Translations under genes and position numbers: made by a program | Notes under the pieces: generated by a model | What the model saw: only the letters and a program-made list of their open reading frames with translations | Databases searched by the model: none | Told to the model about the DNA's origin: nothing | Assembly: GCA_033964015.1 (NCBI GenBank) | Contig: CM066925.1 | Location: forward strand, 62,001 to 126,000 | Reading direction: 5' to 3' | Length of the DNA stretch: 64,000 nucleotides | DNA from: Scolanthus callimorphus | Taxonomy: Eukaryota > Cnidaria > Anthozoa > Actiniaria > Edwardsiidae | In this document: positions 29,419-38,930 of the stretch, one piece after another | How positions within the stretch are numbered: the first letter of the stretch is position 1 | Layout of the letters: each line of letters starts with the position of its first letter

Positions 29419-29971
29419 TGGCAGAGTTAGCGACACTCACCGATAAAGCCGAAAAAGTGGTAGATTATCATCATGCGCAAAAAGTGGTTGCTCTTCCTCG
29501 ACAATGCTTGCCTCTGCTCAATGCGGTCGACACGAAGGACAACAATCTGATGAAGGTGGTGCTTAAATTTCGCGAAGAGGCAGCCCTGATCGTGGAAGAG
29601 AGAGAAGAGCTGATGGTGATGAAGGGGGGCGCTCGTGTTTTGGTGGATCGTGCATCACGTTCTTGTACTGGGAGACGTTATACGATAGTCTTGAACGCTT
29701 GTACAATGAACGTGATGCCCTTCGTCAAGAATGGTCAGAGTTAACCGTTCTGCTGGATAAACTGAACAGTCAGTTACACTTGTGGATTCACAGCACAAAT
29801 TTTTTCTTCGGTTACGCGAGGAGACGAAGTTTAGAAGAGTACGGTCGTTACCTGAACCTTCTGAATGGCCAACGAGGTAATCTCCCTCTATTACCTGACG
29901 GAGCAGGTACAATGGCAAAATGCAAGCGAGACTACGCACAACAACTGATGCGTAGCTCGGGTATTAATTGA
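29419..29971 (+). pseudogene. Coiled-coil array protein with DYHHAQKVVALP motif, one frameshift
   Basis: ATG 29419 follows TATAAAAAG (29371) and MAELATLTDKAEKVVDYHHA. The motif VDYHH..KVVALP matches IDYEH.KMALP of the 23932 gene. Heptad-like helices follow (MKVVLKFREEAALIVEEREEL). A frame change near 29660 leads to another coiled-coil-like frame (LYDSLERLYNERDALRQEW) that ends at 29971. No known family is recognised. Confidence 0.5.
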
Positions 29972-30009
29972 ACCAACCCTTTTTACCTCGGTTTTACACA
30001 GCCCTAGAA

Positions 30010-30711
30010 ATGATGAGCGACGTACCTGCCGTAACGGCTAGCCTTCCTCCTCTCAACAACAACAACGAGGATCAACGCGAGCCACCTTCGAAAAAACGAA
30101 AATTTCCTGTGGCCACCAAGGACTTGTCCAAAATGCTGCCGCTCGACGAAGAACCCAAAAAGAAAAAGAAGGAGCGAAAAAAAAAGCCTAAACCGGAAAC
30201 GACGACGACGACGACGACTGTTGTGATGGAGGAAAAAAAAGATCCCATGTGGGAATTTTTGCTAAACGACCAAGACATGGCACCGCCACCAACAGTAGCA
30301 CCGCCGACGGAATTTTTGTTAAACCGTCAAGGCATGGCGCCGCCACCACCGCCGCCGGTGACCACGAGGTTTCACCCGTTTGAGGCGCTATTACAAGAAA
30401 CAGAAGAAGGTCATCCACCGATCATGATGCTCATGTCGGATTTTGCACACGTGCATCACAATTATCTCGACTGTCTGATTCGGCTCAAAGCGTTTGCTAG
30501 CAACGAGATGTTGCCGAGCCTCAACAAGGTGATCGACATGCTCATGTCACCCGTGCAAGACAAGTTTGGCTACACCGAGAACGTGGGTCCGCTTTTCAAG
30601 GAACTGCACAAAAACACCAAGGCCATTCATGCGAAAAGCAACAAGCCTTTGCAAGAGGTTTGCGATCTGATCGCCTCGATGCGCTATGCATCTCGTAAGA
30701 AAAAAGTGTGA
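30010..30711 (+). CDS. Nuclear-type Pro/Lys-rich protein, last gene of the array
   Basis: An intact frame from ATG 30010 (or 30013) with about 233 residues. It has a nuclear-localisation-like EPPSKKRKF, a long Lys/Glu run, a Thr run, and two repeats of the unit EFLLNxQxMAPPP. The C-terminal domain is folded-looking and helical (HNYLDCLIRLKAFASNEML, VGPLFKELHKN) and ends with RKKKV. An AATAAA follows directly (30714). It converges on the end of element 2. A regulatory protein is the most natural guess. Confidence 0.55.
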   Translation: MMSDVPAVTASLPPLNNNNEDQREPPSKKRKFPVATKDLSKMLPLDEEPKKKKKERKKKPKPETTTTTTTVVMEEKKDPMWEFLLNDQDMAPPPTVAPPTEFLLNRQGMAPPPPPPVTTRFHPFEALLQETEEGHPPIMMLMSDFAHVHHNYLDCLIRLKAFASNEMLPSLNKVIDMLMSPVQDKFGYTENVGPLFKELHKNTKAIHAKSNKPLQEVCDLIASMRYASRKKKV

Positions 30712-31451
30712 TAATAAAAAAAATTATTTCGTTTTAAATTACATGCGTATTTATTTTTTAAAAGCAACGTGGACCAACGGGTCAGTCCTTTCCCATCTTG
30801 TTTCTTGTGCGTTTTGCTGCGCGTCACGGCAGGAGTCGTTGTCAAGGCAGTGTCAATCTTTTTCAACATGGCCAATGATTTTTTGGCTGCTTTTTCGTGT
30901 GAGGCAGAAGGGGTTGACCTTGTATACGCCTTGGCCAATTGTCATTGCACTTCGGAGGTTAATTTGGATGAAGACGGGGTAGCCAGCAATGTTGTTTGCG
31001 TTTGGGTGTGCCGGGTAGAGTGGACGGTGGCGTGGGGGCCGACGACAAACCCAACGCCGACGTCCGATCCAAACGGCTGCCATTCGCCGCCGCCGTGGTG
31101 TCAGCAGGACCGCCCAACGTTTGCGCTTTGCGATTGTCGCGCGCTTGTTGCAGCAATAATGCATAATTGGCAATGGCTTTGGACGTTAATTTAGCCAGAA
31201 TGTCGGGCGTCCATTGATGCTTGCTGCCAAACGTGTGATTGACCCATTTGGCTTTTTCCAGCAACGGTTCGTAAAAGGGCTTTGATTTTCCACCGTTTGA
31301 ATTTGCTTCAATTGATTAAAGGTTGCATGTTTAACGGATTCATGTCTCCTTCTTGATGTTGTTGTTGTTGTGGCTCTTCCTGCGGAGCAGCAGCAGCAGC
31401 AGAGGGTGCACGTTCCACGGGAATCAAATACGCCAGTTTATTATATTTCAT
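30684..31451 (-). pseudogene. Late virion-type protein at the end of element 2, frameshifted
   Basis: Start ATG at 31451, overlapping the preceding stop. The first frame (to TGA 31308-31310) has KYNKLAYLIPVERA, an Ala run and a Gln run. The next frame contains KWVNHTFGSKHQWTPDILAKL, a pattern I associate with a Polinton virion gene that follows the small core protein. A third frame near 30940 ends with KKSLAMLKKIDTAL and KGLTRW. It overlaps the end of the convergent + strand gene by 28 bp. At least two indels are present. Confidence 0.45.
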
Positions 31452-31575
31452 GCTCACCCTCCTCCTCCGAGTCCTTTTTATCCTTTTCTTCTCGTTGTTG
31501 TTGTTCAGGCGATGCCTCCACCAAGTGTTCTTTTTCTTCCGGAATACGACTCAGCAGATTTTTTCTGGGTTTCAT
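31441..31575 (-). CDS. Small acidic C-terminal protein, 44 residues (element 2)
   Basis: ATG 31575 to TAA 31441-31443. A basic start (KPRKNLLSRIPEEKEH) gives way to a Gln/Glu/Lys/Asp run. Its stop overlaps the next ATG at 31451. It lies 11 bp after the stop of the small core gene. Function is unknown. Confidence 0.4.
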   Translation of the reverse strand: MKPRKNLLSRIPEEKEHLVEASPEQQQREEKDKKDSEEEGEHEI

Positions 31576-31585
31576 CTGCTTTTTG

Positions 31586-32266
31586 CTAGCGCTGCGTGAT
31601 CAACTCGTGAAAGCGCGGATCGCGTGATCGTAGCGCTTTGTGGCGATTGTTTCGTGACGTGCGCTTACTTATAATCGTTTTCAGCCGCTTTTTAAAAGGC
31701 ATCAGTTTGTTCTTCACCTCCTCGTCCAACGGGGTGTTCTGATAAATGCCATTGTGAAGACAGAGCGGAAATGACCTGCTTAGCTTACTAAATTTCAAAT
31801 AATAAGGACAGGTTAACTGAGATAAGTTTGATTTTTTGCATACAGACTCCTTGCCTGATTAAAACAAAATATCAAAAATGACTTTTTTCTAATGGATCCG
31901 TCTTTGAGATATTAGGCTTTAAACTTTGGTTTCTGTACCATTTTATGGGAGAATTAGTACTTTGATCAGGAATTCTGCAAACCTTGTTCAATCATATCTA
32001 AAGTTCATATCCTTCAAATTTCTTAAAAACTTGGAATTAAGCTTTTGGTCATAGAAACTCGTTGGATACGGAATCTTGAGCTTATATATTAAAATATGAC
32101 GAAGTTAAACATTTCATTTTTGGCCATTTCCGCTCTGTCCATTGTGAATCGTTTCGCTCAACGCATCCACTTCGCGTTTTCCTAATTGATTCACCACGTT
32201 GGGCACCAACGCTTTTTCTTGAAGCGCTTGGGAAAGCAATTTGTTACGAAACAATCGAGACCCCAT
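31586..32266 (-). pseudogene. Small helical core protein of element 2, split by a transposon
   Basis: Homologue of the 19676-20026 gene of element 1. The N-terminal part (ATG 32266; GSRLFRNKLLSQALQ, VDALSETIHNG) and C-terminal part (NTPLDEEVKNKLMPFKKRL) are separated by a 381-bp element at 31759-32139. Without that element and one 9-bp duplicate, the frame is 97 codons including the stop, so the insertion is the only lesion. The hydrophobic C-terminus of the element 1 protein is absent. Confidence 0.7.
31759..32139. mobile_element. 381-bp TIR element with 9-bp target duplication
   Basis: Termini GACAGAGCGGAAATG and CATTTCCGCTCTGTC are perfect inverse copies. They are flanked by CATTGTGAA on both sides (31750-31758 and 32140-32148). 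The interior is AT-rich with no coding frame. A 9-bp duplication fits Mutator-like elements, so a non-autonomous MULE is the best guess. It interrupts the small core gene of element 2 and dates after capture of that element. Confidence 0.9.
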
Positions 32267-32270
32267 CTCT

Positions 32271-32528
32271 TTATCGACGACGACGACTACGATGACGCTT
32301 CTTGAATCGTGTGACGCGTTCGTTAAATCGGTTCATCATTAAATAGGGCTGACCCGCCAACGTGACCACGTTGCCAATTTGACCGCCGTGAAACAGCGCA
32401 TCGCCGCGCCCTTTCAATTTGTCCTCGTACCCGTAACGAATAAACGCCGGTCCATAGGATTTTCTCGAAGCCTTTTTTTGAAATGAAACGGGCGATTGCT
32501 TGCCCGGCTTGCCTCGTCGACGTATCAT
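32271..32528 (-). CDS. Basic 85-residue virion-type protein (element 2)
   Basis: An intact frame from ATG 32528 to TAA 32271-32273, ending 4 bp before the core gene ATG. It begins IRRRGKPGKQSPVSF, has a central GYEDKLKGRGDALFHGGQ and ends with KKRHRSRRRR. High Arg and Lys suggests nucleic-acid binding in the virion core. No close counterpart was seen in element 1. Confidence 0.5.
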   Translation of the reverse strand: MIRRRGKPGKQSPVSFQKKASRKSYGPAFIRYGYEDKLKGRGDALFHGGQIGNVVTLAGQPYLMMNRFNERVTRFKKRHRSRRRR

Positions 32529-32548
32529 TTTAACACGTCACTCTATAT

Positions 32549-32850
32549 TTATACTTTCCACCGAAGTCGTGGCGGCGCGGGCACGGGCGGTCGCAACGGC
32601 AGCTTGACGAGCGCGCGAGGTCCATTATTTCCCCCACCAACGTAAATCAAGCCCGGACGACGACGACGACGACGACGACCAAAACTACCACCGCTTGGAA
32701 GCACGGTTGGTCCAGCGTTACGGCGTTGGGTCTCTCACCGCTGTGATCCGGGTTCGACTCCTGGCCGGGACAGAGGAAATTTTCTTTCTGTTCGGGTCTC
32801 GGTCGAAACTGGTTCATATTGTGAGTTGAACTTTGTTGTACTGTGTTTCA

Positions 32851-32882
<32 letters not shown>

Positions 32883-33180
32883 CGTCTCGCCTTTCTACCC
32901 TACCCAGTTCCAGGCGGGACGTTGAAGAACCACTGGGGACGTAATAAACCCTCTGGCAGTGACCACCCTCAGTGCCTGTGCTTATGACCGCTTGGCTGCC
33001 AGTGGCGCCGTTGAGACCCAGCGTAATTCGGCTTACGAGCTGCGAGTTTGGGGAGTCGGTCGCACATACGTTTTACGTTTTTTTCGTTTTCCCCATCATT
33101 TGCATGGTCACGTACGGCATCAAATTGCGCGCTTTCGCTTTACGCAATCGACGCTGTTTCAAACGACGACGCTTTTTCAT
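32549..33180 (-). pseudogene. Arg-rich virion protein split by a SINE
   Basis: ATG 33178-33180 overlaps the stop of the Pro-rich gene (TAATG). The start is KKRRRLKQRRLRKAKARN, then the frame breaks near 33074. After the SINE the coding pattern resumes with GRRRRRRRPGLIYVGGG and a Pro-rich end to TAA 32549-32551. Both halves are basic, so they are read as one former core protein. Confidence 0.45.
32704..33050 (+). mobile_element. tRNA-derived SINE
   Basis: A tRNA-like head has the A-box-type TGGTCCAGCGTTACGG and B-box GGTTCGACTCC (32751-32761). The body contains TTTCGGATGAGAC...TAAACCGAGGTCCCGTCTC, a central domain shared with the second SINE near 47.9-48.2 kb. The exact 3' end and target duplication could not be read. 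The tRNA-like head does not fold as a full tRNA gene. Confidence 0.78.
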
Positions 33181-33998
33181 TACGACGTCAACGATCCAGT
33201 CGAAGACGGAGTTCTTCGTGCACGACTGCGCATCCTCCTTATATTGGGCCCACCGCGACGACGCGTTAGACGCGCTGCTGCAGGCCGGGGAAGCCGCGGC
33301 TCCGCCGCGGTCTCCCTCCCGCTTGGGGGTGTGGACGAGCTGAACGACTCGCGTTGCACGTCCGGGCGTTGGCCCTTGCGTACCGTCGTCGTGGTTTTGG
33401 TCAACGTGGTGGTTTGGTGATCGCCGTCGTTCAACGGCGTTCGCAACGTGGCCGTGTTGTACGCGCCATGCTGTTCGGCAAACTGACGCGCAAATTCCGC
33501 ATAGTCCGGCAGTTGGTGCCCGTCAAACGTGCCGGTGGCGGGAGGCGGTCCTGCTGCTGCTGCTGCGGGTGGTGGTGGTGCTGTTGCGGCGTCGACGCGA
33601 GACGTGCCCACAAATCCCGAACGGCTTTGTTGGGGTAACGCCACGGCCGACGGTTGGGTTTCGTCGGTAGGCAACAGCAGTGGGGAGGCGGTGTTGACGT
33701 GTTGTTGCGTCAACGTCGATGATGGACCGGCAGCAGCCGATGGTTGGTGGTGGGGGTTCGTGAGATTCAAAAACAGACCAGGATCTTGATCCACCACTTT
33801 TCGAGCCGATTGCAACGCGGCCACCGTGCTCGCCAACGTCGTGATGTTGTCGTCGCCGTCATTATCGCCAAGCAGTTGATCGAGAAAGGGGGTTGATGCG
33901 GGGGGTGGGGTGTCCAACGTGGCTGGAGGATGACGCAGATGTTGACGTGATAGTGGTGGTGACGGTGGCTCGGGAAGTTCGGCCGCCATCTCGATCAT
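33180..33998 (-). CDS. Pro/Ala-rich virion-type protein (element 2)
   Basis: An intact frame of 272 residues from ATG 33998. It is Pro- and His-rich at the N-terminus and Ala/Pro-rich in the middle (APPPPAAAAAGPPPATG), with a more ordered stretch (LPDYAEFARQFAEQHGAYN) and a basic C-terminus (RLTRRRGGPNIRRMRSRARR). It lies downstream of the ATPase, the position of the Ser/Arg-rich protein in element 1. A structural or core role is inferred. A long ORF on the opposite strand is a composition shadow. Confidence 0.5.
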   Translation of the reverse strand: MIEMAAELPEPPSPPLSRQHLRHPPATLDTPPPASTPFLDQLLGDNDGDDNITTLASTVAALQSARKVVDQDPGLFLNLTNPHHQPSAAAGPSSTLTQQHVNTASPLLLPTDETQPSAVALPQQSRSGFVGTSRVDAATAPPPPAAAAAGPPPATGTFDGHQLPDYAEFARQFAEQHGAYNTATLRTPLNDGDHQTTTLTKTTTTVRKGQRPDVQRESFSSSTPPSGRETAAEPRLPRPAAARLTRRRGGPNIRRMRSRARRTPSSTGSLTS

Positions 33999-34022
33999 CG
34001 ATCAGCGCCGCCAAGGCGGATG

Positions 34023-34830
34023 TCACACTTTGCTCAGGTAAATGGTCTGCCATTGACGCGTGCTCGGCAAAACGTTGGATCGCTGTCTCAACTCGGGCGC
34101 CGAGTGCGGCGATCCAACATAAACACCCGCTCGGGGTCTTAAGATGTGGCGTGGGCAAACGCTTCGTGCGCTGCTTTGGTTTGCCCGGGAAACGCTTGGC
34201 TAAATAGGATGTCGGGCTGACGTTGGTCGCGCGGGTTGTTGAACAGAAAATAATAATGCGTGTTGATGCTGTTCGTCCGCGACTTGGGTCCGCCGTAAAA
34301 CAGGTTTTGAGTAATCAACACCACCGTGATGTTCAGGTGGTGACTGCCTTTGGTGAACATTTTTTCTCCACCTCCGAATTCAAACTCACCTCCGACATGA
34401 GATCATCAAACACCACCATCACCTGCTTTGGACCGCCGCCGCCGTCGCCCGATTGCTGCTCTTTTTCGTCTGCTTCGTCTTTCTCTTGACGATCCTGAGA
34501 CTTCGATTGTTGCATGCTCGTTGTCTCGATGCCTTCGATCATTTTCACAGCGTTGGGTTCGCGACGCTGCAATTCGCTGTACTTGTCTTGCCATTGCGAA
34601 TAATGAAAATCAATTTCGTCGATAGGCTTTTCAAACAAATCTTGACGTTCCAAAATCATTTTAATAACAAATTCAGTTTTGCCGCACCCCGTCGGTCCCA
34701 CCACCATAATGGTGCAGGGGTTTTTCAAACGAGGTGCGTAGGTATTTTTTTTTTCATGTGCATGATGTTTTACAACGATTGGTTTGACACACCTTTCGCA
34801 TTTCGACAGGCGTTTCCACAAACTCGCCAA
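34023..34830 (-). pseudogene. Packaging ATPase (element 2)
   Basis: Walker A is GPTGCGKTEF and Walker B is QVMVVFDDLM, followed by VVLITQNLF and SINTHYYFLFNNPRDQ, as in element 1. A frame change near 34350 separates Walker B from the rest, and two further changes after an in-frame TAA (34139) lead to the C-terminal tail ending at TGA 34023-34025. An insert of about 30 residues rich in Ser, Gln, Asp and Gly lies between the Walker motifs, absent from element 1. The start is uncertain because the 5' end overlaps the protease. Confidence 0.87.
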
Positions 34831-35320
34831 ATGCCGTGCACGTCAAACGACAAACTTTTATATTGTTTTGAGCCAACCGTTTGGCGTCGAACAAGCGCAC
34901 AAACTCCCGCATGGTGCGTCCTCGACACCGAAAATACAAAAACATGAGACAATAATGACCACACACGTACGTGGTCTCTTGGTGAGGCGTTTTTCTGTTG
35001 GTTTCTACGCTAGGACTCTTTAACGTCTTTTGTATTTAGTACAACCAATGAGGATGATAGTCTTCCGGTCTGCCGCCATAACTGTCAAAAAATTCGACCG
35101 GTCCTCGAGCAGGACGCCACAGGGCCACCCAATGCGTTCCTGGTTGACCGTGCGGATCCATGTTTACAATCAAGCCTTGATTGCGTCGTTTTAACCCCGA
35201 CACCGGTAAGCGATCTGCCGCCACCACGCCACGCACGTGACCGCGCGTGATGGGTTGCGATGCAACAACGACTGAAGAAGCACGTTGCTCGTACCTGGTG
35301 TCATTACAGCTCTTCGTCAC
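34754..35320 (-). pseudogene. Adenain-like protease (element 2)
   Basis: The His motif QPGTHWVALW and acidic region VEFFDSYGG are in the frame 35320-35036, which ends in TAG. The Cys motif VCGHYCLMFLYFRC is in the frame ending at 34754. The break lies near 35030, with additional uncertainty at the N-terminus, where the start overlaps the capsid stop. The order capsid-protease-ATPase matches element 1. Confidence 0.85.
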
Positions 35321-36693
35321 GCACCAAACGATTACAATCCATTTTAATAGTTTTGGCCGTCTCCCACAAAATCACCACGTAGTGATTGGCCGCTAAATTT
35401 CCTGAAAAGCGCAACTTCAAATGGTCCAGGGTCAAGTACTCATCTTTACCACCACCCCCATTGTTGGGCATAAAGTCCCAACAAATGACCCCGTAGCCGT
35501 TGTTAAACTCGTTCAGGCTGATCGGCGGCGGGGGTGCAAATTCGTGACGTCCTCGAGCCATGGAGGTGATCGACACCTCGTACAATTCGGCATAATCATC
35601 AGCGTTGAGAAACGTCACCTTGGGTCTCGGAAAAGCCCCATTATCCACCAACACCCCAAACTCGGTCAAATTTGGTGGGATCACCATCTTCCACATGTTG
35701 TTAGCAAAGCGCCCTGTAAACCCGGTTTGCTCGATGAAGCACACGTACATGCGTCGCGGCATCTTTCCAGTAAACAAATCGCCAAAAAAGAACTCCGATT
35801 GTTGTGCCTGCATGACCCGCGTCTGTACTTCCGTGTCAATGTAGGGAAACTGGGCCTTCATGCCTTTTTTCCACACCATCTCTTCAAACGCGATCTTGAA
35901 ATCGACCTTCACGTCGAGCACTTTCAACTTGTACAGAGCCCCCACCGCCTCACTGTTTGCCATCAGGTAATATTTGGGTTCTTTCATGTACATTTCAATT
36001 TCGATCGACGTGCCATCGGGTTAAAAATTGTGCGCCGAATTTCGCAATTTGATGAATGGGTAATGGCAAAGCCGCACTTTTGCCCCATCACGAAATTTCT
36101 TTTGTCTGTGCCAAAACCCCGAATTGTCCGCATCCGCCGGCGCAGCACCGCCCAGTGTGGTAGTGTCATGCTTGCCGATGTCATCTTGAAGCCAACACTC
36201 GGTCGTCCCCTTGAGGTACTTTTTCTGCCATCGGTCAGACCCTACAAGACGCGAAGGTACGCCTTGTAAGGGTACAAGCTGTTCTGATCTTCCAATTCTT
36301 CCCCATTGATTTTGAACGACAAGTTTCGAATCATGGCCGCAATGGGGAAATTAAGCGGGCTACTCTTACGGTGTTGTCGTCAAGAAGATTCGTGTTGTCG
36401 GTCTTGATCAATTGAAGTTCAAAAATAAAACGGGAACTACTCATGTTAAACCAACTCGAATTGGGCATAATGCGCCACGTCATCGGATTGTCCGAACTCC
36501 CTTCGATTCTTCGAAAACTCAACAACCCATGGTGCTTGAACGTTTTCATTAAAGGTGGGGTGTTGAACATGTCCACCACCCGCTGATCTTCCACCACTTG
36601 CTCGCCTTCCACATTAAATTTGGCCTTCTTGCTAGGAGGCTCTTCTACCACCTCAATATTTCCCTCTTCCCCGGCTTTAGGATCGACCCCCAT
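35304..36693 (-). pseudogene. mcp: Double-jelly-roll major capsid protein (element 2)
   Basis: ATG at 36693. An N-terminal extension has the nuclear-localisation-like EPPSKKAKF. The first frame (to 36331) ends the first strand region, the next carries INGEELEDQNSLYPYKAYLRVL with a TAG, and a third contains FRDGAKVRL and a TAA near 36020. The last frame (35993-35304) has FFFGDLFTGKMPRRMYVCFIEQ and YLTLDHLKLRFSGNL. Length is about 460 residues. About three lesions are present, concentrated in the middle. Confidence 0.85.
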
Positions 36694-36724
36694 GTTTCTC
36701 AATCAAAGACCGTGGTCGCATGAA

Positions 36725-37225
36725 CTACGGGTTTTTTCTTCTTTTTCTTTTTTTTTTACTACTAGAGGGTTTTGCTTTTTTAGGCACAGGCGATGACGCT
36801 GTTTGTGCTGGGGCTTTGCGTTTTTCCCCCGTTAACGCCTTGCTAGCGTACTGATTGGCCTTTTTTTGCAAGCTGTTGGCGTTATTAGCCACCTCCTTTC
36901 TCACCGCTCTTTTTATACTGTCTCCCTTGAGCACTCGTTGCGTGACACCTTACCCGGCCGCCGCAGCTGACCCTGCTGCTGCTTTACCGAACGTCACGGC
37001 CGCTTTTTTGGCCATTCGAGACGCCACCAACTTTCCCACCCCTCGAACCAAACTCATGCCAAGTTTAGGGAGAAGCGCACCTATAATGCCTCCGTGTTGT
37101 TGGCCGCCGCCGCCACCACCACCGTGACGTATCGTGGACGGCTCCGAGTAAATCGGATGGGGCATAGGGGGCCATGGCACCTTGTATACCTCGCCACCCC
37201 CACCAAGCTGAAACATACTAATCAT
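36725..37225 (-). pseudogene. pVI-like minor virion protein (element 2)
   Basis: From ATG 37225 a Gly-rich N-terminal part (GGGGGGGQQHGGIIGALLP) leads to an amphipathic region (LGMSLVRGVGKLVASRMAKK). One indel near 36945 separates it from a helical, basic C-terminus (VANNANSLQKKANQYASKAL, KKAKPSSSKKKRKRRK). It lies between penton and capsid genes, as the 15673 protein does in element 1. Gly-rich amphipathic helices fit a membrane-lytic pVI-type role by analogy. Confidence 0.6.
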
Positions 37226-37288
37226 CACAGTCCGGTCACGCGTATTTTGGGGCGAATGTGCAACACCACCGACGTTGTTTCGTTAGGG

Positions 37289-38895
37289 TTAAAGTTTCAC
37301 GACTCCCCTCTTTTGATTGGTTATTTTCAAATGAACTTCCGTAATACTCGTCGTCCGTGCTTTATAGTATTGTACACGGGGTAGCTGGTGCGTCGTTTCG
37401 TAAGGGTACGCACGCTGGGTAAGGGGAAACACCCCTGCCAAAGGCAACGTCTGATTGTTCACCACCGATTCTTCGACCAGGTTGAACAGGTACACCAGCA
37501 TTTGATCTCCCATGAGCGAAAACATGTAATCGAAATGATCCTGCCAAGGCAATTGGCTGGAAATGGTCGTGTACGTCCTTAACCCGTAGGGTAAAAACAC
37601 GCGTGATGAATACGACTCCAGCTGGCCGTCCGCCACGGCTCGACGATACGCTTCCAACGAGCTCTCCATCGCAGGGGCGTACGTTTGCGGATTCAACGCG
37701 AAATAACGCTGCTTGGTCAACTCGTCCTCGCTGCGGTACGGATTTTTTAAATGCAGGCCATCCGCGGTGGCTGGGAATTTGCTGGGGAGCGTGGGGTGCC
37801 TCTTGATGTCGCCGTTCGCAATTTGGAGCATCATGGGGCAGGCAAACAATTGCGACAAGGGGAACCCAAACACGGAATTCATCAGCGTTTCGCTGCCAAA
37901 CACCCATCGCACCCCCGTCGTCTCCATCTTGAGCGGCGACGTTTTGCTCCACGAAAACTTGACAAACCCTCGAAATGTTTTCGGATCCATGTCCGCCGCC
38001 GCGGTCAACGTGTCGGCTGCAGTGCGACCAATTTGGGTGCCCACGCGCCACCCCAACAATCGAAGCAAGCTTTTCGAGTTCACATCAATGATCAATTTCG
38101 AAGGAAACGAAGCACTGTCAAACGCGCAACGACGAGGCGACACTGGACGCATCTCCAAGGCAAGCGTCTCGTAAAGCCAGGTGGCAATGTCGCTAGGCAT
38201 GTAATGCCCCACAGGCATCGTTCCTTCCAGCCACGTGGCGTTGGTAGGGTCACGCTTGAACCGCAACCCATTGTTCGACGCGTTCACGTTGGCAATTCGG
38301 GATTGAATTTCTCCGTCAGCTCGAACAACAACGCCTCCATAGAATCGTAATGAATGTGATTCAAGCGCCCCAACGTCACCAACTTTGCCCGTTGAGAAGG
38401 AGCTGCAAACGCCAAATACGTCGAATTGTGGGTAAAATCGTATTCAACATATGGTCGCTCGGACCACGACGCGTCTCCTTGACGCGTCAACGCCACGCCA
38501 TTCACGTCCACCGGCTGTTGTTCCCACACGCCAAACGCCAATTGTGCGGGGAGCAAAGCCGCCACCTTTTGAATCGAAGGGGTGGTCAACATTTTCAATC
38601 CCACCTCGTAGTTGATGCTGCGGGGCAACGTCAACGGCACGTTGAGACGAAAACGAAACTCGCCCGGCGTGTTGTGGGCAAACTCCTTCACCCCATCCTT
38701 GTTGGTGCAAATGAGCCGCTGATCCATGCTCGTCAACTCCACGCAGGCAAAATTCAATTCCACTACCGTATCATAGCCTGCAAAACGCGGTGTTTTTCCT
38801 CGAGGATCGCGAATCCAAATGCTAATCGTCTCGATTACATCCAAAGACAACAATAGTGTTTCTGGAGAATAATGATGAGGCACACGCACCTCTCC

Positions 38896-38930
<35 letters not shown>

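Larger units (their letters stand above)
20311..30711 (+). other. Unassigned 10-kb gene array between two Polinton-like elements
   Basis: About 15 small genes, all + strand except 21187-21937 and 23583-23870, fill the space between the right ends of elements 1 and 2. TATAAA-type boxes precede several (23878, 25540, 28513, 29371). Adjacent genes overlap by a few bases. Two blocks (22.1-24.2 kb and 27.9-30.7 kb) contain similar gene types: helical, Arg-rich and DYxH..ALP proteins. In adintoviruses and adenoviruses, accessory early genes lie opposite the late genes. By that analogy the array is probably the early arm of element 2, perhaps with part of another relative. Confidence 0.55.

Noticed and set aside
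32704..32775. tRNA gene
   Set aside because: The A and B boxes are those of a SINE head. The acceptor arms do not pair as in a tRNA, and a SINE body follows.
33354..34207. Plus-strand ORFs opposite the Pro-rich and ATPase genes
   Set aside because: They are shadows of GC-rich minus-strand coding sequence, with Arg/Val/Ala-skewed composition and no motifs.
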